A DNA stretch of 64,000 nt from Palaemon carinicauda (taxonomy: Eukaryota > Arthropoda > Malacostraca > Decapoda > Palaemonidae). The DNA lies in assembly GCF_036898095.1 (NCBI RefSeq), contig NC_090744.1:99395740-99459739 (forward strand), written 5' to 3'. Each line of letters begins with the position of its first letter. The stretch's first letter is position 1. Made by a program: the position numbers and the translations under genes. Below the pieces are notes generated by a model. That model saw only the letters and a program-made list of their open reading frames with translations. It searched no databases and was not told where the DNA came from. This document shows, one piece after another, positions 23,142-33,830 of the stretch.

Positions 23142-24949
23142 ACACTGTTCGGCCACTTGTGGGCCACTATTGCTGCTACTCCCTTGAAGGATCTCAGTTT
23201 GTTGAGGACCCTCAACATCAGATTGTGAGGGGGAAACAGGTAGATCCTGGACCATCTGTTCCAATCGAGGGACATCGCATCTATTGCTTCTGCCGAGGGG
23301 TCCACGTATGGGGACACATATTTCGGCAGCTTCTTGTTGTCCTTCGTCGCGAAGAGGTCTATCTGCAGTTCTGGGACTTGTCTCAAGAAGAAAGAGAATG
23401 ATCCTGCGTCTAGGGACCATTCTGTCTCTATCGGTGTAACCCTGGATAGAGCGTCCGCGGTCACATTCCGGACTCCTTGAAGGTGAACTGCTGACAGGTG
23501 CCACTTCTTCTTCTCCGCCAGTCGGAATATGGCTAACATTACCTGGTTGAGAGGTGGGGATCTCGATCCCCGCCGATTCAGACATTTCACAACCACCTCG
23601 CTGTCCAGTACCAACCTTACGTGGATCGAGTGACGTGGGGATACTTTCTTCAGGGTAAGAAGTACTGCCATAGCTTCTAGAAAGTTTATGTGAAAGGTCC
23701 CAAATAGCTTGGACCAGATCCCTTGCACTTTTTTCCGATGGGAGTGACCCCCCCACCCTACCTTTGAGGCGTCTGTGTGGATTGTCACTGACGGGGGGGG
23801 TGGCTGAAGAGGTAGAGACCTCTTTAGACGACTGGCTTGAGACCACGGTCTGAGAAGAGAACGTAGTCGAAGTGGGACCGGTCTCTTCAAGTCCCTTCGC
23901 TCTTTCGATGCAAAGGTTCTCCATACTCCCGCTGCATCTTTTAACTGTGCTCTTAGCACTGGGTCTGTTACTGATGCAAACTGAAGAGAGCCCAAAACCC
24001 TCTCTTGTTCGCGTCTTGATATCCTCTCGGAACCTAGAAGTCTCCTGACAGACCCCGCTATTTCCTTCCTCTTTGACATCGGGATGGAAAGACGATGTGA
24101 CACTAGATCCCAGTGAATTCCCAACCACTGGAACCTCTGAGCTGGAGAAAGACGAGACTTCTTTCTGTTGATCATGAAGCCTAGATATTCCAGGAACTGA
24201 ATCACTTGTAGGGAAGCTTGCAAGCATTCTGCTCTGGATGCTGCCCACACCAACCAATCGTCCAGGTAGGCTACTACCTGGAACCCTTTTAGGCGTAACT
24301 GTTTGAGAGCTGCGCTCGCAAGCTTCGTAAAGATCCTTGGGGCTATGTTTAGTCCGAAGGGCATCGCCCTGAAAGCGTAAAGTTTTTGTTGTAGCTTGAA
24401 TCCTAGGTAGGGGGAGAGACGACGACTTATTGGAACGTGCCAATATGCGTCTGACAAATCGATGGAGACGGTATATGCCCTCTTGGGCAGTAAGGCCCTT
24501 ATGTGTTGTAACGTTAACATCTTGAACTTGTGGTTCACTATGAACTTGTTGAGTGGTGACAAGTCCAGAATGACTCTGAGTTTCCCCGAGTCTTTCTTGG
24601 GAACACAAAACAGCCTCCCTTGGAACTTGATGGACTTTACCCTCCTGATCACCTTTTTCTCCAACAGATCTTGGATGTACTCCTCCAAAACGGGGGTGGA
24701 GTGTTGGAAAAATTGAGGGCACTGGGGCGGAGTACTGTACCAACTCCAACCCAGTCCATTTTTGAGAAGGCTGTGGGCCCAGGGATCGAAGGTCCAGCGA
24801 TCCCGGAAATACTGAAGTCTCCCACCTACCGGCGACACTTCACTTTGACTGCCCTGCAGTCTTGCCTCCCTGGCCGCGACCACCTCTGAATCCTCGTCCC
24901 CTAGAGGGGCGTCTTGATGACCCTCTAGCTGCTCCTCTGGGTCTTGCAC
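23000..24949 (-). CDS. Element C reverse transcriptase - RNase H - methyltransferase-like polyprotein (649 codons)
   Basis: Copies element RNA into DNA. RT fingers and palm: residues 90-290, with Asp164 (SIDLSDAYW), MPFGLNIAPRIF and the YLDD box at 228-231 (AYLDDWLVWA). RNase H: Asp393 (IHTDASKVGWGG), Glu425 (NFLEAMAV), Asp449 (LVLDSEVVV), Asp499 (TADALSR), all present. Residues 528-585 (IDLFATKDNKKLP, SPYVDP, YLFPPHN) are the Dam-methylase-like segment characteristic of DIRS elements, with an FPPH where classical N6-adenine methylases have DPPY-type motifs. The frame opens on GTG and has no ATG before residue 144, deep in the palm. It lies +1 relative to Gag and overlaps it by 110 nt, so translation as a Gag fusion by frameshifting is likely. 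Confidence 0.92.
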   Translation of the reverse strand: MQDPEEQLEGHQDAPLGDEDSEVVAAREARLQGSQSEVSPVGGRLQYFRDRWTFDPWAHSLLKNGLGWSWYSTPPQCPQFFQHSTPVLEEYIQDLLEKKVIRRVKSIKFQGRLFCVPKKDSGKLRVILDLSPLNKFIVNHKFKMLTLQHIRALLPKRAYTVSIDLSDAYWHVPISRRLSPYLGFKLQQKLYAFRAMPFGLNIAPRIFTKLASAALKQLRLKGFQVVAYLDDWLVWAASRAECLQASLQVIQFLEYLGFMINRKKSRLSPAQRFQWLGIHWDLVSHRLSIPMSKRKEIAGSVRRLLGSERISRREQERVLGSLQFASVTDPVLRAQLKDAAGVWRTFASKERRDLKRPVPLRLRSLLRPWSQASRLKRSLPLQPPPPSVTIHTDASKVGWGGHSHRKKVQGIWSKLFGTFHINFLEAMAVLLTLKKVSPRHSIHVRLVLDSEVVVKCLNRRGSRSPPLNQVMLAIFRLAEKKKWHLSAVHLQGVRNVTADALSRVTPIETEWSLDAGSFSFFLRQVPELQIDLFATKDNKKLPKYVSPYVDPSAEAIDAMSLDWNRWSRIYLFPPHNLMLRVLNKLRSFKGVAAIVAHKWPNSVWFPLALELRLRFLPLPDPVLSQQVQKSTVFASLQKTRTLQLMIFSP

Positions 24950-26822
24950 GAAACGTGGTCGACTGTCCCTCGAACACGGGATTGAATGCCGGGGAAGCTG
25001 ATGACATGGCTTGGGGAACCCATTGGAAGGTGGTCGGGGTCTGGGCTACCAGTTGTGGAACCGGAGGCAAAGCTGGCTGCTGCTGCTGTTGTCTTTGCGG
25101 TTTGAAGGACTTGGCTGGACGGGAGGAAAACCTTGACTTCTTCGCCTTTCCTTTCGGCTGAGGGCCCTCATCCGGAGAAGACTTCCTCTTAAGGGACAGG
25201 CCCCACTTCAGGAGAAGATTGCGGTTCTCAGTGGCTGCCTTGTCCACGATCTCTTTGACCACGTCCTTGGGAAAGAGATCTTTACCCCAGATGCTGGATG
25301 AAATTAGCCTCTTGGGTTCATGCCTCACTGTGGCCGAGGCGAACACAAACTCCCTACAGGCCCTCCTTGCTTTAACAAAGCAATAGAGGTCCTTGGTTAC
25401 TGTGGCCAGATGGATTTTGGCCATAACCATGAACATCTCTGGCATCTTGGGGTCGCTAGCCATCGTCTCCATGTTGGTCTGGAGAGACATCGAGGCTGCC
25501 AGGCGCTCCTTTGTGTCCAATTCCCTCCGTAGAAGGAATTCCGACAACTTGGGAAGGTTTTCGCCGAACTGCTGTCCTGCAATGTCGGCGTCCAACTTCC
25601 CAACCGAGAAAGTAAGGTGCACCTCCTTCCAGTCCTTATTGTCCATTGGCAATGCCAACGATAGAGGTTTACATTCCTCCAAAGACGGGCACGGCTTGCC
25701 AGCTTCAACCGCCTTCATGACGGCCGCAAACCCCTTTTGCATAAAGGGGAAGGCCCTAGCCGGGGAGGATACAAAGGAGGGGTGCTTCTTACTCAAAGCG
25801 CCAACTTTTGAGTTTGAGAACCCCCTCTCCTTTAAAGCAGCTGTTAAAGTGGCTTGAGCCTTGGAGTGATCCAGGATAATCACCTCCTTTGGTTCCGTCT
25901 CCTCCTTCGAAGCCGGCTCCTTCTTCAAACGGACATAGCAGTCCGGGCAGGCCCCTCTACTGGGCCAGAATTCCACCTCCTCAAGGGGAACTGAGCCCAG
26001 TTTCTCCGACATGACGATCTTCCCAATCGTCATCGGCATGTGCTCGGCATATCTCCACGGGTTGGCATCCGAGCACAGAGGAAGGTCCTTAACGTTGAGC
26101 TTCTTTGGAGGTCCACGTGATGCTGTGATCTTCTGCATCTGGAGCTCCAAAGTAGCGGCCTTCTGATTATTCTCCCTCTGCATCTGTTGGATCATACCAA
26201 CGATGGAAGAGAGAGCCTGTCCAAGCTCTGCTGGAAGAGCGGACGAGGTAGAGGGGATAGGTTCAGAGACCTGAACCGGCACGTCTGATGATACGGGAAC
26301 CTCTTCCTCCACGGCAATAGGATCTCGATCCTCCTCCTCGCCCTCTGCGAGGAGATCCTGCTCCGCACGATCGGACAAGTCGGACATCTTGTCGTCCAAC
26401 TGGATGTTCTGCATGGCGTCAGCGACATCCTCCTCCACTGGAATCTGGATCAGAGGGATCTCCGGCCGAGGCTGGGGAACAACAGCATCAGGGGAAGCCT
26501 TGGGAAAAAGGTATGCCCTCATCTTCTCGTTAGGAAGATAAGGTCCAGTGGTGTTTTTCTGAAAACCCCTTACCCATAAGCGAAGCCTCTCCCTCGCTTC
26601 ATCTCTTGACTCCGCCGACCTAGGGGATTCAAAAGCCTCTGATAGCAGGTTAGTACATACAGCACATACCTGCGGATCCCAGTAACGATGGTCATCATTG
26701 GAGGCTGCACAAGCCGCGTGCCTCCTACACGAGGCATGTCCGCAAAAGTTCTTACTGCGGACATTGCAGAAGACACTATCACACTTTGGATGCTCCTCCT
26801 GTAAAAGAAGAAAAATTTCCAT
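24840..26822 (-). CDS. Element C Gag-like protein (660 aa)
   Basis: Putative nucleocapsid/structural protein. The first ATG in the open frame is at 26822. Residues 14-56 hold a Cys/His cluster (KCDSVFCNV, CGHASCRRHAAC, WDPQVCAVC) that could bind zinc. An acidic middle (about 120-190, EEDVADAM, EEEDRDPIAVEEE) is followed by a coiled-coil-prone segment (IVGMIQQMQRENNQKAATLE, about 210) and a helical central domain (about 270-520). The last 40 residues are RGG/RG-rich (GRGFRGGRGQGG), typical of RNA binding. No retroviral zinc knuckle is seen. Family function is inferred from position upstream of RT. Its end overlaps the RT frame by 110 nt. Confidence 0.82.
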   Translation of the reverse strand: MEIFLLLQEEHPKCDSVFCNVRSKNFCGHASCRRHAACAASNDDHRYWDPQVCAVCTNLLSEAFESPRSAESRDEARERLRLWVRGFQKNTTGPYLPNEKMRAYLFPKASPDAVVPQPRPEIPLIQIPVEEDVADAMQNIQLDDKMSDLSDRAEQDLLAEGEEEDRDPIAVEEEVPVSSDVPVQVSEPIPSTSSALPAELGQALSSIVGMIQQMQRENNQKAATLELQMQKITASRGPPKKLNVKDLPLCSDANPWRYAEHMPMTIGKIVMSEKLGSVPLEEVEFWPSRGACPDCYVRLKKEPASKEETEPKEVIILDHSKAQATLTAALKERGFSNSKVGALSKKHPSFVSSPARAFPFMQKGFAAVMKAVEAGKPCPSLEECKPLSLALPMDNKDWKEVHLTFSVGKLDADIAGQQFGENLPKLSEFLLRRELDTKERLAASMSLQTNMETMASDPKMPEMFMVMAKIHLATVTKDLYCFVKARRACREFVFASATVRHEPKRLISSSIWGKDLFPKDVVKEIVDKAATENRNLLLKWGLSLKRKSSPDEGPQPKGKAKKSRFSSRPAKSFKPQRQQQQQPALPPVPQLVAQTPTTFQWVPQAMSSASPAFNPVFEGQSTTFRARPRGAARGSSRRPSRGRGFRGGRGQGGKTAGQSK

Positions 26823-28980
26823 GAATATCAAGTGAATTTCAATTCACATGTAACAAATGAGTATTCAACAAGAATAAGGGAAAGACACCTACTTGTGAAA
26901 CCCACACAAACACCTGTGGAAGCCCACCAGCCAAGTCACATAGTTAGTCTTTACTAGAATAACCAGAGAACGTATTTCCAAAGGAAATTAGGTGTAGCTC
27001 ACACCTAAGGTAAAATATTACCATTCCGGCCAGGGATAAAAGAATTATCTTTTATCCTTGTAAGGCGACACCAGGTGATTGTACCAGAAACACAAGTAAG
27101 ATAGAAAAGACAGTGTTGTAACCTACTACATCATGAACTCCCTTGGTTGAATATACCACCAAGAGAGGACTGATACAGTACCTGAGGGTGGTGTGCCAGC
27201 CGGCTATTGCCGGTCAACACCCCCCCCCCCCGTTTTTCGAAAGGTAGATCTCAAGTACACAACATCAGATCACCCTTATTGGGGAGAACTCCAGATCCCA
27301 TGCCTGAACCGGCCGGCAGTGGTTGCCGGACCGCAGCCACCCGGTTTGCACTGCGTTGCCGGCCATCATTCTTAGTGGCCGGCTGACTGGGCAGTGTCGC
27401 AGGCCGGCCGGCAGCAGTAAACAAACCCTGCCGGCTGGCCCCCCACACTAGGCAGCGCTCGGCTGCCGGCCCCACTTGTAGTGGCCGACAGATGAGCAAG
27501 AGACCGGCCGGCAAAGGTATACACCCAACGCCGACCGACAGCAAGAGAACTGGAGAACACCCCTCCCCACCGACGGCCGGCCTGTAGGCCGGCAGACGGC
27601 AAGGACAACACATACTAAGACAATAGAATGAGTGCCGGGTTAAGAGACTATGAGTCTCTGGGCCCGGCACCCGAAAGAGTGCCGAAAGGAAGGGGAGACA
27701 CTAAGTCAAGCTTCCTAACCGCTGCCTACTGAATCTACAGACGGCAGCGATGGAGGGACCAAGAAAGGACCGGGCAGCACTCGAAGTAATGGTCTCTGCC
27801 GGTCGGCACACTCTGCCGGCCGACAGGAGACCACGCCAGTTCCTCATCCCAACCTAGGCTAGGCAAGGATGCAGACGACTGACACAAGGAACGGAAAAAA
27901 GAAGGGAAGGACAGAGGGTCCTATCCAACCTTACCTTGGTTAAGGGTCATTCCCAACTAAGACAGTTCATCTCAGTTAGAGAAAGACCCGAGAGGGAGGC
28001 CGGCACTACTGGCTGCCTCCCAAGAACCACGGTAAGGAAGGAATTGCCCTTCCAGAAAAGGGAACATATCCCGAGACCGGAACGGCAATAGGACAGTCTG
28101 ATGAGTCACCGAGTAAAGGGATCACTACTGGAACCCAACAAGGTGGACCAAGGGGATAACCCTTAATGCCCGAGTCAATCAGCAAGGGAGACTCTGCCCC
28201 ATGCCAGACAAACCGGGCTCAGACTAAACACTGTTGTACTGTCCCCCTCTGAACCAATACAGTTGGAACGGGAAGGTACAGTACTACTCCAGCATAGATA
28301 TATTTGAAGATTAATTCAAATAAACCACTAGAGTTAAGCCTAAGGCTTAAACAGAGGGAAAGGGTTTGCCCCTTCCCCGAAGAGAAGGGAGCAAACGGGG
28401 AACAGATAATATTATAATGACCTAAGACAACCTAGCCTAGGCACTAAGAGAATCGATTACCTAATTCACCGAAACTCACACCAATACTATCTTGGAAGGT
28501 ACTCGAAAAGGACTTATATGTATAACGTTGCCTAACGCTTAAAGCAATAAATTCACATTTGGAAGACTAATTATCATGCAGGAAGTACATAGGCCAACAG
28601 CTAGCCTACGAAGACTAGTGTTGGCAGCCTTGGCAAAACTTCGCCAGGCACACTACTATCGCATCATAACAGAATTCCTAAATAAGCTAAGTAGCTAATA
28701 TTTAAGCGCAAAGGGGCTGGGAACGTCGCTCTTGCTAACAAATAAATCCTATTCTAGCGAGCGACAGCATCCATGATGCCTCCAGCAGGCAACAGCTCTT
28801 GTATCAAAGATAACTCTTTTAATTACTTTAATTTTAACCAAGAGCCTACATTTATACATAAAAGAAATAGTACTCAACTTATCCGAGGCAGAAGAAGTTG
28901 GAGAAAGCATTATTAAGCGAGAAAATTCCAAGATTGGGTAGAAAACAGGGAAAACACACCGAGTCGTAGAGCTACGCAAA
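26823..28980 (-). other. Element C 5' leader, GCCGGC-rich
   Basis: 2.1 kb between the right ITR and the Gag start. 27190-27840 is strikingly rich in GCCGG/CCGGC palindromes. Open frames here are short and show only the low-complexity reflection of that repeat. A consensus 5' splice site (CCAAG|GTAAGG, minus strand, at about 27933) and a 3' splice-like site at 26799 exist, but no spliced frame could be built. Confidence 0.6.
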
Positions 28981-29327
28981 AAGGAATACAGATGGCGCCG
29001 TGAGCGGCGCAGGGCACGCTTTCGAAACGGGGAGGAGAGATGCCTTATGAACGGCTCCCCCCTTTCTTATCGTTTTCGTTTTCTTGCCATTTTACCCCTA
29101 CGAAGTGTTAACTCTATTCGGGGTATAGATTGCTATGAGGCGTGTCAAGAATACGTCCACTGATATTTACGATATCCCTAAGGTCTTTTTAGGGATACTC
29201 GCTCCAGGAGTTAGAATTCTGGGTACCTGAAGGTAAATTCTCTGGGAATATCGCCGTAGTTGTAATATACCCTAGGAAGCTGCCTTTAAGGAACTTCCAT
29301 CAGGACGACATGGCTTGAGCCCAAAAA
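28981..29327 (-). repeat. Element C right ITR and outer edge
   Basis: Inverted partner of 20590-20923. The outer edge ends at ccaaaaat (29327), beyond which AT-rich T4 sequence resumes. Confidence 0.92.
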
Positions 29328-29440
29328 TATATATATAATATATTTATTTATTTATATGTATACTGTACACATATACATACCTACATATATATACATACAT
29401 GTATACATAAATACATGCATACATATATATATATATATGT
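29328..29440. repeat. (TA)n-rich tract in T4
   Basis: Imperfect tatata / catata repeats, the right-hand counterpart of the array at 20032-20545. It suggests element C integrated within a simple-repeat region of T4. Confidence 0.8.
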
Positions 29441-29523
29441 TACTGTATATATATGGGTTATGGAAAAAATCCGCGAAGTGGTGAATCCGCGATGGTCGAA
29501 CCGCGAAGTAGCGAGGGTTCACT

Positions 29524-30397
29524 ACACTACCTGCAAGACGTGACACACAGGAGGCTCGATACGTTATCTATCGGCCCTGTGTTGGCTGCACAACCTCAGG
29601 CTCCTTAATGGACAGGTAGCAGAGGGATGAGGACATTGTTACCCGGTCTTAGTCCCCATGAATGAAAAGATTTGTCTGGCCCTTATTCTTTTCTTCATCC
29701 TCTCCTTCCTTGGAGAAAGCAGCATCCTGGGTTCTCTGCATAGCTGACCTCAAACCACTGCAGGTAAACCATGCTTCCTTGTGTTCCTAGTATTAAGTTA
29801 ATACTGTCACGTCCCCATACCCTGACGAGGTGGTATTGGGTAAGTCCTAGCCTAAAGTTTTCCATGTAATGAGCTTCAGGTCAACTTCCTAGGACGAGTC
29901 ACACATAATCCTTCACACACAGCTTATGTAGGCCGCAGCCCTTGCGTAGCAAGGTGCGAGCGAGGTGCAGGGACTCTTTATTGTCGAGTACTGACACACT
30001 CAGATAATGAGTCTCCGGGCAAAGCCAATAGCCAGTATGGCTGGGACTTTTCCACCCTTCCTAAGGGTTGAGTCACCCATATTAAATAGCGTCGTTTGTA
30101 TTTCAGTTACGGAACAAATGACAAATTCGGAGATATGTATTTTTCCTAACTATACAAACCTTAGCTATTTAATCAAACTTGCCTGCCAGCCCTGTCCCCC
30201 GTGAAGTCCTACCTCTAAGCAAAGTGAGCTCATCACACTGGTTTGTGAGGGGGGGGGGGTAGCAAGCTACCCCTCCCTACCCCCCGCTGACTAGCGATGG
30301 GGGTAGTAAACTCTCGTTAAAATTCTAATGGCTCGTCATTTCAGCTACACGAAAGTAATAACCCATATTAAATAGCTAAGGTTTGTATAGTTAGGAA
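29524..30397 (+). pseudogene. B2 YR C-terminus, 3' region, ICR and right ITR
   Basis: The reading resumes at TAC CTG CAA (YLQDVTHRRLDT), which supplies the catalytic Tyr, and ends at IGPVLAAQPQAP then TAA at about 29606. The 3' untranslated part follows. An ICR at about 30065-30165 contains the end-to-end junction cggaacaaatgacaaattcg. The ITR then runs to 30397, where A2 begins. The last B2 bases reappear at 36950-36977. Confidence 0.8.
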
Positions 30398-30654
30398 AAA
30401 TGTTATTTTTATTAATAAAATAAATTTTTGAATATACTTACCCGGTGATCATATAAGCTGCAACTCTGTTGCTCGACAGAAAAACCTACGGTCAAAATAC
30501 GCCAGCGATCGCTATGCAGGTGGGGGTGTACATCAACAGCGCCATCTGTCGAGCAGGTACTTAGTACTCCAAGTAAACAAAGAACCAATTTTCTCCTCGG
30601 TCCACTGGGTCTCTATTGGGGAGGAAGGGAGGGTCCTTTAATATATGATCACCG

Positions 30655-30740
30655 GGTAAGTATATTCAAAAATTTATTTTATTAATAAAAATAACATTTT
30701 TCAATATTAAACTTAGCCGGTGATCATATAAGCTGATTCA
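30655..30740 (-). repeat. A2 internal complementary region (ICR)
   Basis: gatcaccgggtaagtatatt through aataacattttt mirrors the left edge; ttcaatattaaacttagccg through gatcatataagctg mirrors the right edge. The overlap at the junction is a short run of T. Confidence 0.9.
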
Positions 30741-31139
30741 CACCCAGGGGGGTGGGTAGAGACCAGCATTACATGTTTACATTATTATGAGCTAAGTATT
30801 TTGTATTTCATTTTAGCAGTTATTCAAAATAACAAACATAAAATAAATAAGTACCTGGTAAGGAAGTCGACTTGAACAATTACTCTGCCTTTTTAAGTAC
30901 GTCTTCCTTACGGAGCCTCGCGATCCTCTTAGGATGCTGAGCGACCCCTAGGATCTGAAGTATCAAGGGTTGCAACCCATACAACAGGACCTCATCAAAA
31001 CCTCTAATCTAGGCGCTTCTCAAGAAATGACTTTGACCACCCGCCAAATCAAGTAGGATGCGAAAGGCTTCTTAGCCTTCCGGACAACCCAAAAACAATA
31101 ATAAAACATTTCAAGAGAAAGATTAAAAAGGTTATGGAA

Positions 31140-32270
31140 TTAGGGAATTGTAGTGGTTGAGCCCTCACCCACTACTGCACTCGTTGCTACGAATGGTCCC
31201 AGAGTGAAGCAGTTCTCGTAAAGAGACTGGACATTTTTAAGATAAAAAGACGCGAACACTGATTTGCTTTTCCAATAGGTTGCGTCGATTATACTTTGCA
31301 GAGATCTATTTTGTTTAAAGGCCACGGAAGTTGCGACAGCTCTAACTTCGTGTGTCCTTACCTTCAGCAAAGCTTGGTCTTCCTCATTCAGATGGGAATG
31401 AGCTTCTCGTATTAACAGTCTGATAAAATAGGATAAAGCATTCTTTGACATAGGCAAAGATGGATTCTTAACTGAACACCATAAAGCTTCAGACGGGCCT
31501 CGTAAAGGTTTTTAAATAGAACTTAAGAGCTCTTACAGGACATAAGACTCTTTCTAGTTCATTTCCAACCATACGATAAGTTTGGAATATCGAACGATAT
31601 TGGTCAAGGCCGAGAAGGCAGCTCGTGTTTGGCTAGAAAACCAAGTTGTAGAACATGTAGCCGTTTCGGATGAGAATCCGATGTTCTTGCTGAAGGCATG
31701 AATCTCACTGACTCTTTTAGCTGTGGCTAAGCATATCAGGAAAAGAGTCTTTAAGGTGAGATCTTTCAGGGAGGCTGATTGTAGCGGTTCGAACCTGTCT
31801 GACATAAGGAATCTTAGTACCACGTCTAAATTCCAACCAGGTGTAACCAAACGACGCTCCTTCGTGGTCTCAAAAGACTTAAGGAGGTCCTGTAGATCTT
31901 TATTGTTGGAAAGATCTAAGCCTCTGTGACGGAAGACTGATGCCAACATGCTTCTGTAACCCTTGATAGTGGGAGCTGAAAGAGATCGTTCTTTCCTCAG
32001 ATATAAGAGAAAGTCAGCTATTTGAGTTACAGAGGTACTGGTCGAGGATACGGATACTGACTTGCACCAGTTTCGGAAGATTTCCCACTTCGATTGGTAG
32101 ACTCTAAGGGTGGATGTTCTCCTTGCTCTAGCAATCGCTCTGGCTGCCTCCTTCGAAAAGCCTCTAGCTCTCGAGAGTCTTTCGATAGTCTGAAGGCAGT
32201 CAGACGAAGAGCGTGGAGGCCTTGGTGTACCTTCTTTACGCGTGGCTGACGTAGAAGGTCCACCCTTAGG
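31140..32270 (-). pseudogene. A2 tyrosine recombinase relic
   Basis: Open from the core-binding domain (YQSKWEIFRNWCKS, SAPTIKGYRSMLASVFR) through TAKRVSEIHAFS (first catalytic Arg), to a stop after WLEMN at 31554. This is the same truncation as in A1. The C-terminal part continues at 31140-31457 with THEVRAVATS (His/Arg) and SVFASFYLKNVQ (Tyr). Apart from the shared frameshifts around 31555-31640, the sequence is well preserved. Confidence 0.82.
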
Positions 32271-33235
32271 GGAAGTGTTCTGGGAACGTCTACTAGCCAT
32301 CGAAGTACCTCGGTGAGCCATTCTCTCGCGGGCCAGAGGGAAGCAACTAGCGTCAACCTTGTCCCTTCGTGAGAGGCGAACTTCTGCAGTACCTTGTTGA
32401 CAATCTTGAACGGAGGGAATGCATATAGATCTAGATGTGACCAATCTAGTAGAAAGGCATCTATATGAACTGCTGCTGGGTCCGGGATTGGTGAGCAAAA
32501 TATCGGGAGCCTCTTGGTCATCGAGGTTGCGAAGAGATCTATGGTTGGCTGGCCCCAGGTGGCCCAAAGTCTCTTGCATACATCCTTGTGGAGGGTCCAT
32601 TCTGTTGGAATTATTTGTCCCTTCCGACTGAGACAATCTGCCATGACATTCAAGTTGCCTTGGATGAACCTCGTTACTAGTGATATGTCTAGACCTTTTG
32701 ACCAGGTGAGGAGGTCCCTTGCGATCTCGTACAATGTCAGAGAGTAGGTCCCTCCTTGCTTGGAGATGTACGCCAAAGCCGTGGTGTTGTCCGAGTTCAC
32801 CTCCACCACTTTGCCTTGAAGGAGAGACCTGAAGCTTTTCCAGGTCAGACGTACTGCCAGTAGCTCCTTGCAGTTGAAATGCATTGTCCTTTGACTCGAG
32901 TTCCATAATCCCGAGCATTCCCTACCGTCTAATGTCGCACCCCAGCCTACGTCCGATGCGTCCGAGAAGAGAACGTGGTTGGGAGTCTGAACAGTCAGGG
33001 GAAGACCCTCTCTAAGGTTGATATAGTCCTTTCACCAAGTCAGACAAGACTTTATCTTTCCGGAAACCGGGAGCGAGACCGCTTCTAGCGTCTTGTCCTT
33101 TTTCCAGTGAAAAGCTAGATGGTATAGAAGAGGACGGAGGTGTAGTCTTCCTAGTGACACAAATTGATCCACGGATGACAGTGTCCCTACCAGACTCATC
33201 CACAGCCTGACTGGGCAGCGTTCCTTCTTCAGCAT
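32027..33235 (-). pseudogene. A2 RT-connection / RNase H / MT-like segment
   Basis: VRLWMSLVGTLSSV (about 33220) is the RT connection region, directly after Gag-type sequence; the RT palm is missing. RNase H is nearly complete: SDASDVGWGATLDG (Asp, about 32960), NCKELLAVRL (Glu, about 32870), VNSDNTTALAYI (Asp, about 32790) and MADCLSR (Asp, about 32640). The MT-like segment follows (PTIDLFATSMTKRLP, SPIPDP, YAFPPFK, about 32400-32550). RNase H and MT are in one open frame of 285 codons (32027-32884). Confidence 0.82.
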
Positions 33236-33650
33236 CTTCTGGATGGATAGCAGGGCTGGGGGCTGATCGTCTTGTTCAGCAACGTCCTCATCAGAGGGTT
33301 CCTCATCCGAAACTGATGAGGAAACGGCAACGGAGTGGGCAACGTCTGACTCGCTGAATCCGGTCGCACTGGTGGATGCGTGACGGAGCCGGACGCAATA
33401 TCATGGCACTGCTGCACAGTCTGTGAACTGTCAACAACCATGGGTGCGCGAGGAAGTACAGCGTCAACCCGAAACTGTCTAGACTGTCTGGGTTGTGCAG
33501 TCAACACCCTACCGGGTTGCTGAGGTTGACGCACTGCGTCACAACAAGTCACCTCTGCTGGTTGTTGAACGTCCTGAACGTCAACAACCACCTCCGAGCG
33601 TCGCTTAACGTCAACGTGCGACTGGCAACCCACACTGGGTCGCATCGGTG

Positions 33651-33830
33651 GAGGAACCACCTCAACTGGCAGACGCGAGTAGGTTACCTCAGCGTCAACA
33701 GGGCGCACAACCGACCGGTTGGAAGGTTGTTGGCCAGAAGGAGGAACCACCTCAACTGGCAGACGCGAGTAGGTTACCTCAGCGTCAACAGGGCGCACAA
33801 CCAACCGGTTGGAAGGTTGTTGGCCAGAAG
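33651..33830. repeat. 90-bp tandem duplication in A2 Gag
   Basis: Units 33651-33740 and 33741-33830 both start gaggaaccacctcaactggc and differ at only about one position. The duplication is in frame (30 codons). A1 has a single unit at about 13170-13260, so it arose in A2 after the two copies diverged. Confidence 0.92.

Noticed and set aside
23142..24749. N-terminal two thirds of the 903-codon frame containing the YR
   Set aside because: It overlaps the RT/RNase H gene in another frame and shows no domain. The YR begins around 23141.
27251..27670. 139-codon frame in the leader of element C
   Set aside because: Low-complexity reflection of the GCCGGC repeat, no domain, and no ATG context to support it.
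26799..27933. Possible intron in element C Gag (donor CCAAG|GTAAGG at 27933 or CTCAG|GTACTG at 27182, acceptor at 26799)
   Set aside because: The splice motifs look good, but neither join gives an in-frame ATG leading into Gag, and the ATG at 26822 would be removed. Kept as unspliced.
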